NCBI RefSeq assembly: GCF_003425985.1 | Contig: NZ_CP022985.1 | Location: 1,339,501-1,403,500, forward strand | Source: Mariniflexile sp. TRM1-10 | GTDB taxonomy: Bacteria > Bacteroidota > Bacteroidia > Flavobacteriales > Flavobacteriaceae | DNA length: 64,000 bases | Reading direction: 5' to 3' | Part shown: piece by piece, positions 1 through 8,024 of the stretch | How the letters are laid out: each line of letters opens with the position of its first letter | Position numbering within the stretch: position 1 is the stretch's first letter | Translations under genes and position numbers: made by a program | The notes under the pieces: generated by a model | What the model was told of the DNA's origin: nothing | What the model saw: the letters and a program-made list of their open reading frames with translations, nothing else | Databases searched by the model: none

Positions 1-251
1 GTATAAACCGATTCACTTAAATTCACGGTTCTATTTTTTGGATTGTAATGGTCTGTTAATTGTCCAGGTGTAGAAATAACCTCAACATTGGTAATACCGT
101 GGTCTGCCAACATTTTTTCGGCTATTTCGGCACCACTCATACCATTACGCAATTGCACTTTAGAGTATTTATCAAACTTACGCTTCAACGTACTGCTTAC
201 CAACCAGCTTACCAGCGCAATAGCTCCTAATAATATATAATATCCAATCAT
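1..251 (-). CDS. YugP-like zinc metallopeptidase, N-terminal part
   Basis: The gene runs off the left edge, so only about 83 N-terminal residues are visible. The translation opens with one hydrophobic segment (MIGYYILLGAIALVSW), then a basic stretch (LKRKFDKYSKV), then MSGAEIAEKMLADHGI and the segment GQLTDHYNPKNRTVNLSESV. This order matches the YugP/DUF neutral zinc metallopeptidase family, which are membrane-anchored. The zinc-binding HExxH motif would lie beyond the edge, so catalytic competence cannot be judged. It lies downstream of ald on the same strand but behind a terminator-like hairpin. Confidence 0.7.
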   Translation of the reverse strand, partial: MIGYYILLGAIALVSWLVSSTLKRKFDKYSKVQLRNGMSGAEIAEKMLADHGITNVEVISTPGQLTDHYNPKNRTVNLSESVY

Positions 252-384
252 TGTTTTAAATTTTATTTTTACTAATTAAATATAACAAAAATAACGCCAA
301 ATTAGTCTGGATGATATTATGTCAGTAAAAGAATTTATCTTGACTTTCTCTATTTCCTAAAAAATGGCTAAAATGAGTTCAAAA

Positions 385-415
385 CTAAAAAACCCCAAGA
401 AATATCTTGAGGTTT
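385..415 (-). terminator. Rho-independent terminator of ald
   Basis: On the minus strand the stem AACCTCAAGA / TCTTGGGGTT is followed by a run of T (the A-run at 385-392 on the plus strand). It lies 34 bases past the ald stop codon, between ald and the YugP-like gene. Confidence 0.6.
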
Positions 416-448
416 AAAGTTATCTATTTTTAAACTATTGAAAGTGAT

Positions 449-1549
449 TCAAGCTTTTGCAAACTCTAAATCGAATGCTTCAGCTATTTCTTTATAAACA
501 ATCTCTCCTTTTACAATATTTAATCCTTTGGCTAAAGACGCATTCTTTTTACAGGCTTTCTTCCATCCTTCATTTGCCAATTTAATAACATAAGGTAAAG
601 TGACATTGGTTAATGCTACAGTCGATGTATATGGAACAGCTCCAGGCATATTGGCAACACAGTAATGTACGACATCATCAATAATATAAGTAGGATCTTG
701 ATGCGTTGTAGCTCTGGTCGTTTCAAAACATCCGCCTTGATCTACCGCCACATCCACAATTACAGTCCCTGGACGCATGTCTTTTAACATGTCTTTGGTA
801 ATCAATTTTGGTGCTTTTGCGCCTTTTAATAACACACCACCAATGATTAAATCTGAATCCTTGATATGTTTTCTAATATTGTATTCACTCGAAAATTCGC
901 TAATCACATTATTTGGCATGGAGTCACTTACATAACGTAATGCTTTCATGTTAATATCCATAATAATGACCAAAGCACCCAATCCTGCTGCCATTTTAGC
1001 CGCCTGATAGCCCACAACACCAGCACCTAGTACCAACACTTTTGCTGGCGGCACCCCAGGAACACCTCCTAATAAAATACCGCGACCTTTAATTGGTTTT
1101 TCTAAATATTTAGCACCTTGTTGAATAGACATCCTACCTGCTACTTCAGACATAGGGATTAACAAAGGCAAAGTGCCATTTTCATCCTCAACAGTTTCAT
1201 AAGCAATACAAACCGCTTTACTCTTAATCATGGCATTTGTAAGCTCCTCACTAGACGCAAAATGAAAATAGGTAAATACTACATGATGTGGTTTTATCAA
1301 ACTATACTCCTGTTCTATTGGTTCTTTAACCTTAACAATCATTTCTGCGGCGGCATAAACATCTTCAATCGTATCAAGAATAGTGGCGCCAGCTCCAACA
1401 TAATCCTTATCAAAAAAACCACTTCCAAATCCAGCATTTTTCTGTACATACACCGTGTGGTTTCTTTTGGTTAATTCAAACACACCCGAGGGTGTCATAC
1501 CTACTCTGTTTTCATTGTTTTTAATTTCTATTGGAACCCCTATTTTCAT
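449..1549 (-). CDS. ald: Alanine dehydrogenase
   Basis: A 366-residue NAD-dependent alanine dehydrogenase, which interconverts L-alanine with pyruvate and ammonia in the cytoplasm. The N-terminus MKIGVPIEIKNNENRVG is the family signature. Known active-site positions are in register: R15, K75 (VKVKEP), H96 (TYFHFA) and D270 (VAVDQGG). The NAD-binding glycine motif GAGVVG is at 175-180. Length is normal for the family and the ATG start is unambiguous. The gene is monocistronic, with a terminator hairpin just downstream. Confidence 0.96.
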   Translation of the reverse strand: MKIGVPIEIKNNENRVGMTPSGVFELTKRNHTVYVQKNAGFGSGFFDKDYVGAGATILDTIEDVYAAAEMIVKVKEPIEQEYSLIKPHHVVFTYFHFASSEELTNAMIKSKAVCIAYETVEDENGTLPLLIPMSEVAGRMSIQQGAKYLEKPIKGRGILLGGVPGVPPAKVLVLGAGVVGYQAAKMAAGLGALVIIMDINMKALRYVSDSMPNNVISEFSSEYNIRKHIKDSDLIIGGVLLKGAKAPKLITKDMLKDMRPGTVIVDVAVDQGGCFETTRATTHQDPTYIIDDVVHYCVANMPGAVPYTSTVALTNVTLPYVIKLANEGWKKACKKNASLAKGLNIVKGEIVYKEIAEAFDLEFAKA

Positions 1550-2026
1550 ATGTAAATATTTATTGTTTTTTAATGGTTATATGGACACGAGCGATAGCGA
1601 ACTGGCGAAGCAATCGCTTTATTTTCATTGGTGTTTGGGTTTACAAATCATGGCGATTTCATAGTTTAATATTTTAAGTTAGTCAAAAACCTATGCAATA
1701 TTAAAACAAACAATTGAAAAAAAATTCAAAAAAGCTATTTTTGATGAATAATATTTAACAAATTTAACTTTTTTTTAGTAATTACATAAAACACATCAAT
1801 TTAATAGGAAATATTAAGAGACTATTTAACTCGGAAGAAAAGACAAAAAAGAAACTGATTGTCCGTGATTAATCATAATGAGCGTCTCCTCGAGCGCAGT
1901 CGAGAGGTTATTGACTTAACGACTTCAAAAGTAGGTCTCGACTGCGCTCGACCCGACAACGACATTCTCTCTAAATGATTGATTACGGATATACAAAAAA
2001 GACCCCTAAAAAGAAGTTTGAAGCAA
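1550..2026. other. Intergenic region containing a dyad repeat
   Basis: This 477-base stretch holds the leader of ald (AT-rich, no clear promoter match that I trust) and the large inverted repeat listed at 1862-1989. I see no coding signal in either strand. Confidence 0.6.
1862..1989. repeat. Nested inverted repeat (TCGACTGCGCTCG family)
   Basis: An inner perfect 15-base inverted repeat (1891-1905 against 1936-1950, core CGAGCGCAGTCGAGA) lies inside an outer imperfect arm pair (1862-1876 against 1975-1989, about TCCGT.AT.AATCAT). The inner core is the same word found inside leuS (5570-5583) and near 28128-28140, so it is a dispersed genomic repeat. The whole 128-base unit could fold into one long hairpin. 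Confidence 0.7.
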
Positions 2027-2287
2027 CTAATTTTTGCTGTACCTAATTTTAAAATAAACCAATAAAAACGCCGAAATAAGTGTTACGGCATTTGCCGAAA
2101 CCATAGACGGACTTTGTTTATAAACGCCGTAAACCAGCCATAAAAAAACGCCAATAAAAAACATGATTAACATGGGTAAAGACAAACCCGAAACATCTTT
2201 GGTTTTCCATGTTTTGTAAACTTGAGGTAAGAAGGCAGCCGTTGTTAAAATAGCTGCTGAAAAACCGATGATTTCTGTATCATTCAT
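2027..2287 (-). CDS. SemiSWEET sugar transporter
   Basis: An 86-residue membrane protein with three hydrophobic segments and the PQ-loop signature FLPQVYKTW (P21-Q22) in the first helix, followed by DVSGLSLPMLIMFFIGVFLWLVYG in which G, L, W and Y positions fit the family. SemiSWEETs dimerise to form a facilitative sugar pore in the inner membrane. Length is exactly the single-MtN3-unit size. The next gene upstream was separated from it by the IS110 insertion. The substrate cannot be read from the sequence. Confidence 0.88.
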   Translation of the reverse strand: MNDTEIIGFSAAILTTAAFLPQVYKTWKTKDVSGLSLPMLIMFFIGVFLWLVYGVYKQSPSMVSANAVTLISAFLLVYFKIRYSKN

Positions 2288-2382
2288 TCAAAGTGATTAT
2301 TTTTAGTTGAAACGCTAATAGTGACCATATCGACATTAGCTATCATTTTTATTCTAAAAAAGCAATATAAAATGACATTTAG

Positions 2383-2445
2383 TTTGTCAGACTGAGCTTG
2401 TCGAAGTCCATTACTACCACTTCTTCCATATAGCTTCGACAGGCT
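2383..2445. repeat. Interrupted host dyad repeat, left portion
   Basis: The arm TTTGTCAGACTGAGCTTG...CGAAG (2383-2406) pairs with CTTCGACAGGCT (2434-2445). The pairing stops abruptly at 2445, the proposed edge of the IS110 element. The missing rest of the right arm (expected about CAGTCTGACAAA) is found at 3998-4009 as CAGCTTGACAAA, beyond the other edge. Confidence 0.65.
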
Positions 2446-2461
2446 ACCATTGACGTATTTG

Positions 2462-3769
2462 CTAAACCGCTGTTTTATAGCTAATTGACAAACCAAGTTC
2501 TCTTGCCATTTTCATAATGTTCTTTTGTTTATTAAACAAGATCTTCTCCTCATAATCTTTGATTCCCTTCTCTACATATGACAGTCCTTTAACAAATAGC
2601 TTCCAATAGAGCTCTGCCAGTTTTCTTGCCATTGCCTTTATTGCCGGTGATGCCCCTTTCTTTGCCCTTATCTTTCTGCCAAAAGCACCCAATGCAATTT
2701 TCTTGCTGTTGAGCAGGCTCGTGGCCGCTTGCTTAAATATCAGGCCGGCCTTTGGTTGTCCTTTAGCCTTATAGTTTTTTTTCATCTTGCCCGAATGGTG
2801 CTGTTTTGGCGCCAGTCCCAACCAGGAAGTAAAATGCTTTTCTGTTTTCCATTTATGTAAATCAGTCCCTATTTCCGATAGGAGCTGCATCCAATTATAA
2901 TCTGTTATACCGGGTAGGACCGTAGCATCTTTGCCTTCAAATATTTGCAATAGATAACGGTCCATTCCTTCTATATTTGGTTTGTGGTGCCTCACGTTTT
3001 TTCGTGGAGTTGCCTTATTTGATACTTTAGGCCGGTTTGCCCCCATCTTTTTAAGGACTTCTTCCATTTTCAGATCACAACCGGCAATTTGTTGTTGATA
3101 AAAATCATAGCACACCACTGCTTGGCCCAAAGCAAATAGCCCTGCTTCATTGTAGTGCCCTTTCAAGGATTTAAGGATCAGTTCCTTTTTTGTTTTCAAC
3201 ACACTCCCATGGCATAGCTTTACCAAAACCCCGGGATCCCTTTCGCCCTTTAAGATCGCCCTGATTATTTTCAATCCACTTACCCCGTGAACTTGGTCCA
3301 GAACTTCTTTTAGCCGAACGTTCATCAGGGTCAGTGCTTTTTGCATATGGTTAATATGCATAGCAGCACTACGGATGTGATCTTCGCGCAGGCGTTGATA
3401 GCTCCTTAGTTCATGTACCAGTTCATCTGCAACAAAACAACGGTTCAACAAACCATAGCTGTGCAATTGCTGTATCCATTGACAGTCCTTTACATCGGTC
3501 TTTCTGCCTGGAACTTGTTTTGTGCTCCTGCCATCCACCAACCATACATCGATGCCTCTTGCCTTCAATATATCATAGAGGATGACCCAATACACTCCCG
3601 TGGCTTCCATGGCCACTGAGGTTACATTGTTTTCCTCTAAGTAAGATACCGCCTGTTCCAGATCTGATGTGAAGGTATCAAAACTGCGAACCTCCTTATC
3701 TTCAAGACCTATGAAGATTTTTTTGGCTCCGATATCGATCCCTCCTGCGTTTTTCCTGATTTTTTTCAT
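2462..3769 (-). CDS. IS110-family transposase
   Basis: A 435-residue DEDD recombinase. The N-terminal RuvC-like domain shows D12 (GGIDIGAKK), E55 (AMEATGVYW) and D92/D95 (KTDVKD). The C-terminal Transposase_20 domain begins near VLPGITDYNWMQLLSEIG and includes WLGLAPKQHHSGK. The protein is longer than the roughly 330-residue enzymes such as that of IS621, but intact, so the element may be active. IS110 enzymes use an RNA guide (bridge RNA) made from the non-coding end; see 3770-3995. Confidence 0.93.
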   Translation of the reverse strand: MKKIRKNAGGIDIGAKKIFIGLEDKEVRSFDTFTSDLEQAVSYLEENNVTSVAMEATGVYWVILYDILKARGIDVWLVDGRSTKQVPGRKTDVKDCQWIQQLHSYGLLNRCFVADELVHELRSYQRLREDHIRSAAMHINHMQKALTLMNVRLKEVLDQVHGVSGLKIIRAILKGERDPGVLVKLCHGSVLKTKKELILKSLKGHYNEAGLFALGQAVVCYDFYQQQIAGCDLKMEEVLKKMGANRPKVSNKATPRKNVRHHKPNIEGMDRYLLQIFEGKDATVLPGITDYNWMQLLSEIGTDLHKWKTEKHFTSWLGLAPKQHHSGKMKKNYKAKGQPKAGLIFKQAATSLLNSKKIALGAFGRKIRAKKGASPAIKAMARKLAELYWKLFVKGLSYVEKGIKDYEEKILFNKQKNIMKMARELGLSISYKTAV

Positions 3770-3995
3770 CCTACATTATTTTTTAAAATCACACCCAGAA
3801 AATTTTTATGCTTGCTAGACTACCATTCGGGCATTATTATAAATAAGCACCATAATCGCTACCCCTATTTTCTGAAAACCATACTCAACCACAGGTATAT
3901 AAACACTACGCTGTGCCTCGGAAATATTGTGACTTTTTGTTAAACTTGCACAAAATACGTCATCGCATTCGCTAGTTAAAAACTTTAACAAAAGT
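3770..3995 (-). ncRNA. Candidate IS110 bridge RNA region
   Basis: This is the only non-coding segment of the element long enough (226 bases) to encode a bridge RNA, and it lies upstream of the transposase as in the IS110 group. I did not derive a secondary structure or the target- and donor-binding loops; the call rests on position and on established knowledge of the family. Confidence 0.35.
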
Positions 3996-4072
3996 CTCAG
4001 CTTGACAAAATGCTACCTATAGGCTTCACCGTCAACATCCTGTCGAAGTCCCGATTTTAAGCAGGTATGATT

Positions 4073-4119
4073 GAGACATCACATACAGACTAAAAACGGT
4101 TCTTGTTATGTGATGTCTC
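4073..4119. repeat. Perfect 13-bp hairpin downstream of leuS
   Basis: GAGACATCACATA (4073-4085) and TATGTGATGTCTC (4107-4119) are perfect complements around a 21-base loop. It lies 35 bases past the leuS stop. On the minus strand there is no following T-run, so it is not a classical terminator, though it may protect the leuS 3' end. Confidence 0.6.
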
Positions 4120-4153
4120 CTAGCGTCAACATGGCAAAGCAATGGCTTTAGCT

Positions 4154-7100
4154 TTAACCTACAATATTGACAATTTTACCAGGTACAATAATTACTTTTT
4201 TAGGAGTACGCCCCTGTAATTGTTCTTGGGTTTTTTCGTGCGCCATCACCACTTCTTCAATTTGTTGTGCATTAAAGTCCATTGGCAATTCTAAAGTAAA
4301 ACGCGTTTTTCCATTGAATGAAATCGGGTAGTTTTTACTGCTTTCTACCAAATAACTGGCATCAAATTTTGGGAATGGAGCTGTTGAAATCGATTCGGCA
4401 TGCCCTAACTGACCCCATAATTCTTCAGCGATATGCGGTGCATAAGGCGATAATAGAATCAATAACGGTTCCAGTATCTCTTTTGAAGTGCATTTTTGAG
4501 CCGTCAATTCATTTACCGCAATCATAAAGGTTGATACCGAAGTATTAAACGAGAAATTCTCGATGTCTTCCTGAACTTTTTTAATGGTTTTATGCAATGT
4601 TTTTAGGTTATCTTTTGTTGGTTCAGTATCAGTTACACCAAAGCCTCTTACAACAACTTTACCTCCTCCATAAAGACCTTCTGTTTTTGGGTCATGAAGA
4701 TAATAATTAGGATTGTCTCTAAGATTAATATCTTCTCCTTGATGATATAATCTCCAAAGTTTTTTTAGGAAACCATGAACACCTGTAATACCAGCCGTGT
4801 TCCAAGGTTTGTATTGCTCCAAGGGGCCTAAAAACATTTCGTAAAGACGTAAGCTGTCGGCACCATACTCCTCACAAATTTGGTCTGGATTGACGACGTT
4901 GTATTTGGATTTGGACATTTTTTCGACTTCGCGGCCTACTAAATATGCCCTCCCTTGTTTACCAGAAAGAGGTTCATTAATATCATAAATACTTCCATCC
5001 ATTAACAAGAATTCAGCATTTATATAATCTTGATTTAATGTATGATTTTTGAATTTTTCAATATCTAACTCATTAGATACGTCGTTAATAACTGACAAAT
5101 CTACATGAATAGGCGCAAAATCAATTGTCATCTGATCATTCCATTCTTTAACATTATATTTTCTATGAATAATATCTAAAAACGAATAAATTGCATTTAA
5201 ATCCTTTGACTGATAAAAATTATATGAAATAAAAACAGGAGGAATCCCAATAGTCCCTAAAACTTTATAAACAAAAGCACTCATTCCCAAAATCATCCCT
5301 TGGTTAATCAGCTTTTTGGCATATTCATCCACAGGCACCAAGCCTTTGTCAAACAAGAATTTTTGCCAAAAACGGGAGTACAATAAATGCCCTGTGGCGT
5401 GTTCGCTGCCACCAATGTACAAATCGACATCTTTCCAGTAATTAAGAGCTTCTTTACTGGCAAATTCGTTTTCGTTATGCGCATCCATATAGCGGTTAAA
5501 ATACCAAGAACTGCCTGCCCAACCTGGCATGGTGTTGAGTTCGAGAGGATATATGCCATTGTGGGATCCTTCGACTGCGCTCAGGGTGACACCTTCCTTC
5601 GTTTCGTCATGCTGAACTTGTTTCAGCATCTCATTAGGCACCACCTTGTTGTTCTTAGTGTCCCACGCCCAAACGGTGGCATTTCCTAAAGGTGGTTCGC
5701 CGGTTTCGGTTGGTAAATATTTTTCAACTTCGGGTAATTTAATCGGTAAATGTTTGGCATCAATCATTTGTGGCATGCCATCAACATAATACACCGGGAA
5801 GGGTTCGCCCCAATACCGTTGGCGACTAAACACCGCATCACGCAAGCGGTAATTGGTTTTTCCTTGACCTTGACCTAGTTTTTCTAATTCATCAACAACT
5901 TTTTTGGTCGCTTCTTTATAACCTAAACCGTTTAAGAAATCGGAATTCGCAATAATAGTTTTATCCTTATCTGCAAACGCTTCTTCAGAAATATCGACAC
6001 CTTCAAAAATATTAGGAATAGGGATATTAAAGTGTTTTGCGAAATCATAATCACGTTGGTCGCCACATGGCACCGACATCACTGCACCTGTTCCATAACC
6101 TGCAAGCACATAATCACCAATCCACACGGGAATCGGTTCTTTGGTAAATGGGTGTTCTGCATACGCACCTGTAAACACACCAGAAATGGTTTTTACATCC
6201 GCCATGCGATCGCGCTCACTACGTTTGGCTGTGGCTAAAATATAAGCCTCAACCTCCGCTTTTTGCTCTGGTGTTGTGATTTGTGAAACCAGTTCGTGTT
6301 CTGGAGCCAGCGTCATAAAAGAAACGCCGAAAATGGTGTCGGGACGGGTCGTGAAGACTTCAATCCCCCTAACCCCCGAAGGGGGAATTTGCTCACTTAT
6401 ATGTGAATCACTTTTAACTGATTCTCTTTGTGATAATTCTTCTTTGATTGTTTTTAAAACACCTTCAATATTACCTAAAACTTCTTCATTTTTAAATCGA
6501 ATAACTTTAAAGTAATTATTTTCTAGGATTTCGGTTCGTTCAGCATCTTCTTCAATTTGAGAATCATGAATTTCACCATCTACTTCGATAATCAATTTTT
6601 TATCTAAGCAAACAAAGTCAACAATGTAATCTCCTATTAGATGTTGTTGTCTAAATTTGGCGCCCAAATTTTTATTCCTAAGTTGTTCCCATAATGCAGC
6701 TTCAGCCAGAGTAGGATTAGCGCGCATGTCTTTAGCATGTTTAAGTAGTAAATGCGAATTATTTCCACCTGTCATATACCCTGCACGAGTAAGCAACCCT
6801 GCTTTCTCTTCCCCTTCGGGGAAGGATAGGATGGGGAAAAACACACTCGCACCAACCGATTTCCCAATCCAGTTACGCTGACTTTCTTTAAGTGAATCGG
6901 TCCAATCTATTTTATCCAATCCTTGAAGCAAACGTTCCGCATAAGCAGAAATTCGCATACTCCATTGTGTCATTTTTTTTCTTATTACTGGATGGCCACC
7001 ACGTTCGGAAACACCATTTACAATCTCATCATTTGCCAACACCGTTCCCAATGCAGGACACCAGTTGACTTCGATTTCAGCTAAATATGTTAATCGGTAT

Positions 7101-7705
7101 TGTAATAAAATTTGTTGTTGCTTCACGGCATCAAAAGCATTCCAATCTTCCGCAGAAAAGGCTTCAACAGTATCATCGCAAACAGCATTTACTTTTGAAT
7201 TGCCTTCCGAAGCAAAAATCTTTATGAGTTCTGAAATGTCTTCAGCTTTATCGCTATCCTTATTATACCAAGAGTTGAACAGTTGAATGAAAATCCACTG
7301 CGTCCATTTGTAATAGCTTGGATCGGACGTTCTAACTTCACGAGACCAATCGAATGAAAAACCAATTTGATCTAACTGACGGCGGTAGGTTTTAATGTTT
7401 TCAGCAGTTGTAATCGCAGGATGTTGCCCCGTTTGGATGGCATACTGTTCCGCAGGCAAACCAAAACTATCGTATCCTTGCGGATGCAATACATTAAACC
7501 CTTGATGGCGTTTATAACGTGCATAAATATCGGAAGCGATGTATCCTAATGGATGCCCAACGTGCAAACCCGCACCACTGGGGTATGGAAACATATCCAG
7601 TACATAAAATTTAGGTTTATCCGATTTATTTTCAGCTTTAAACGTTTGGTTTTTTGCCCAATAGTCTTGCCACTTTTTCTCGATTTTATTGAAATCGTAC
7701 GTCAT
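4154..7705 (-). CDS. leuS: Leucyl-tRNA synthetase with inserted DUF559 nuclease domain
   Basis: Class I synthetase charging tRNA-Leu. HVGH (residues 48-51, the HIGH motif), the editing-domain motif FTTRPDTIFG (about 452-461) and KMSKS (about 928-932) are all present. At 1183 residues it is well above the roughly 900-950 usual in this family. About 160 residues (about 289-448) at the start of the CP1 editing domain are foreign: they hold a DUF559/Vsr-like nuclease (KFRQQHLIGDYIVDFVC, KLIIEVDGEIH) between proline/glycine-rich segments translated from palindromes. A second foreign stretch (MLKQVQHDETKEGVTLSAVE) is translated from an intergenic-type repeat at 5568-5631. Smaller extra stretches are near INEPLSGKQGRAYL and DPKTEGLYGGGKVVVRG. 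No stop codon interrupts the frame, and no second leuS is in the window, so it is probably functional. Confidence 0.96.
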   Translation of the reverse strand: MTYDFNKIEKKWQDYWAKNQTFKAENKSDKPKFYVLDMFPYPSGAGLHVGHPLGYIASDIYARYKRHQGFNVLHPQGYDSFGLPAEQYAIQTGQHPAITTAENIKTYRRQLDQIGFSFDWSREVRTSDPSYYKWTQWIFIQLFNSWYNKDSDKAEDISELIKIFASEGNSKVNAVCDDTVEAFSAEDWNAFDAVKQQQILLQYRLTYLAEIEVNWCPALGTVLANDEIVNGVSERGGHPVIRKKMTQWSMRISAYAERLLQGLDKIDWTDSLKESQRNWIGKSVGASVFFPILSFPEGEEKAGLLTRAGYMTGGNNSHLLLKHAKDMRANPTLAEAALWEQLRNKNLGAKFRQQHLIGDYIVDFVCLDKKLIIEVDGEIHDSQIEEDAERTEILENNYFKVIRFKNEEVLGNIEGVLKTIKEELSQRESVKSDSHISEQIPPSGVRGIEVFTTRPDTIFGVSFMTLAPEHELVSQITTPEQKAEVEAYILATAKRSERDRMADVKTISGVFTGAYAEHPFTKEPIPVWIGDYVLAGYGTGAVMSVPCGDQRDYDFAKHFNIPIPNIFEGVDISEEAFADKDKTIIANSDFLNGLGYKEATKKVVDELEKLGQGQGKTNYRLRDAVFSRQRYWGEPFPVYYVDGMPQMIDAKHLPIKLPEVEKYLPTETGEPPLGNATVWAWDTKNNKVVPNEMLKQVQHDETKEGVTLSAVEGSHNGIYPLELNTMPGWAGSSWYFNRYMDAHNENEFASKEALNYWKDVDLYIGGSEHATGHLLYSRFWQKFLFDKGLVPVDEYAKKLINQGMILGMSAFVYKVLGTIGIPPVFISYNFYQSKDLNAIYSFLDIIHRKYNVKEWNDQMTIDFAPIHVDLSVINDVSNELDIEKFKNHTLNQDYINAEFLLMDGSIYDINEPLSGKQGRAYLVGREVEKMSKSKYNVVNPDQICEEYGADSLRLYEMFLGPLEQYKPWNTAGITGVHGFLKKLWRLYHQGEDINLRDNPNYYLHDPKTEGLYGGGKVVVRGFGVTDTEPTKDNLKTLHKTIKKVQEDIENFSFNTSVSTFMIAVNELTAQKCTSKEILEPLLILLSPYAPHIAEELWGQLGHAESISTAPFPKFDASYLVESSKNYPISFNGKTRFTLELPMDFNAQQIEEVVMAHEKTQEQLQGRTPKKVIIVPGKIVNIVG
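5568..5631. repeat. Intergenic-type REP repeat in frame inside leuS
   Basis: The segment contains CTTCGACTGCGCTCAGGGTG followed by a perfect stem ATGCTGAA / TTCAGCAT (5609-5616 and 5622-5629). The TTCGACTGCGCTC and ATGCTGAA...TTCAGCAT words recur between genes at 1891-1950, 27204-27248 and 28128-28203. Here it adds roughly 25 codons to leuS just before the conserved PLELNTMPGWAGSSWYF block. Confidence 0.8.
6364..6838 (-). mobile_element. DUF559 element inserted in leuS, with inverted palindromic ends
   Basis: The low end carries TCCCCCTAA plus palindrome CCCCCGAAGGGGG (6373-6385). The high end carries palindrome TTCCCCTTCGGGGAA (6809-6823) plus GGATAGGATGGGGA. Read on opposite strands, the ends match, so they form imperfect terminal inverted repeats of about 25-30 bases. 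The inside encodes a DUF559 domain: an alpha-helical start (DMRANPTLAEAALWEQLRN), then IVDF and IIEVDGEIH, which supply the acidic residues of the Vsr-like fold. The element keeps the leuS frame at both ends. It resembles the palindromic elements that insert into Rickettsia genes, but carries a nuclease domain. Confidence 0.75.
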
Positions 7706-8024
7706 GTTCTTGTATTTCTGCTTTTTGAAAGCACAAATTTACGCTTTCTACAGAAAACTAAAAGCATTTAGCTTTTTATATCATTAGTGACTGTCTAAAT
7801 ATAACAACTAAATAAACAAATTTCTTGAAACGAACAATCCATGAGGCAGAGCCATAGGAGCATTTTGCTTGTTTCATTTGTCTTAAAGGCACAAAAAACG
7901 AAATTTGTTTATTACACCTCACCCAAAACTGTCAGACAGTTTTGACCTCTCCTCAAGGAGAGGTAGAAGCGGAAACCCCGGGGCCAGCCCCGAGGAATTC
8001 TTTAGATTTAAGGTTTTGTTTAAA
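7706..8024. other. Divergent leuS/EamA intergenic region with palindromes
   Basis: The region holds a perfect 13-base inverted repeat AATAAACAAATTT (7811-7823) against AAATTTGTTTATT (7901-7913), which brackets a 77-base core. It also has two short palindromes, AAAACTGTCAGACAGTTTT (7925-7943) and CCTCTCCTCAAGGAGAGG (7946-7963). The open frame from 7905 reads through these palindromes, which is why I start the EamA gene at 8025. Confidence 0.6.

Larger units (their letters stand above)
2446..3997 (-). mobile_element. IS110-family insertion sequence
   Basis: The element holds one DEDD transposase. Its edges were inferred by rejoining the host dyad repeat: bases up to 2445 end in GGCT and bases from 3998 resume with CAGCTTGACAAA, restoring 10 of 12 expected bases of the broken arm. 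The dinucleotide CT is present at both junctions (2444-2445 and 3996-3997), as known for IS110-family cores. The total is 1552 bp, with about 16 bases past the transposase stop and 226 before its start. That long upstream and short downstream layout fits the IS110 group. There are no terminal inverted repeats, as usual in this family. Confidence 0.65.

Noticed and set aside
2444..3827. 8-bp repeat CTACCATT (2444-2451 and 3820-3827) as the IS110 target duplication
   Set aside because: IS110 elements do not normally make such duplications, it leaves no room for a bridge RNA, and the rejoined host dyad supports edges at 2446 and 3997 instead.
6364..6838. Intein in LeuRS
   Set aside because: The insert has no Cys/Ser at the upstream junction and no HN-Cys/Ser/Thr at the downstream one, and the ends are palindromes. 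It is best read as an in-frame element that stays in the protein.
7905..8024. N-terminal extension of the EamA transporter
   Set aside because: The 40 extra codons translate palindromic repeats and precede a normal start at 8025.
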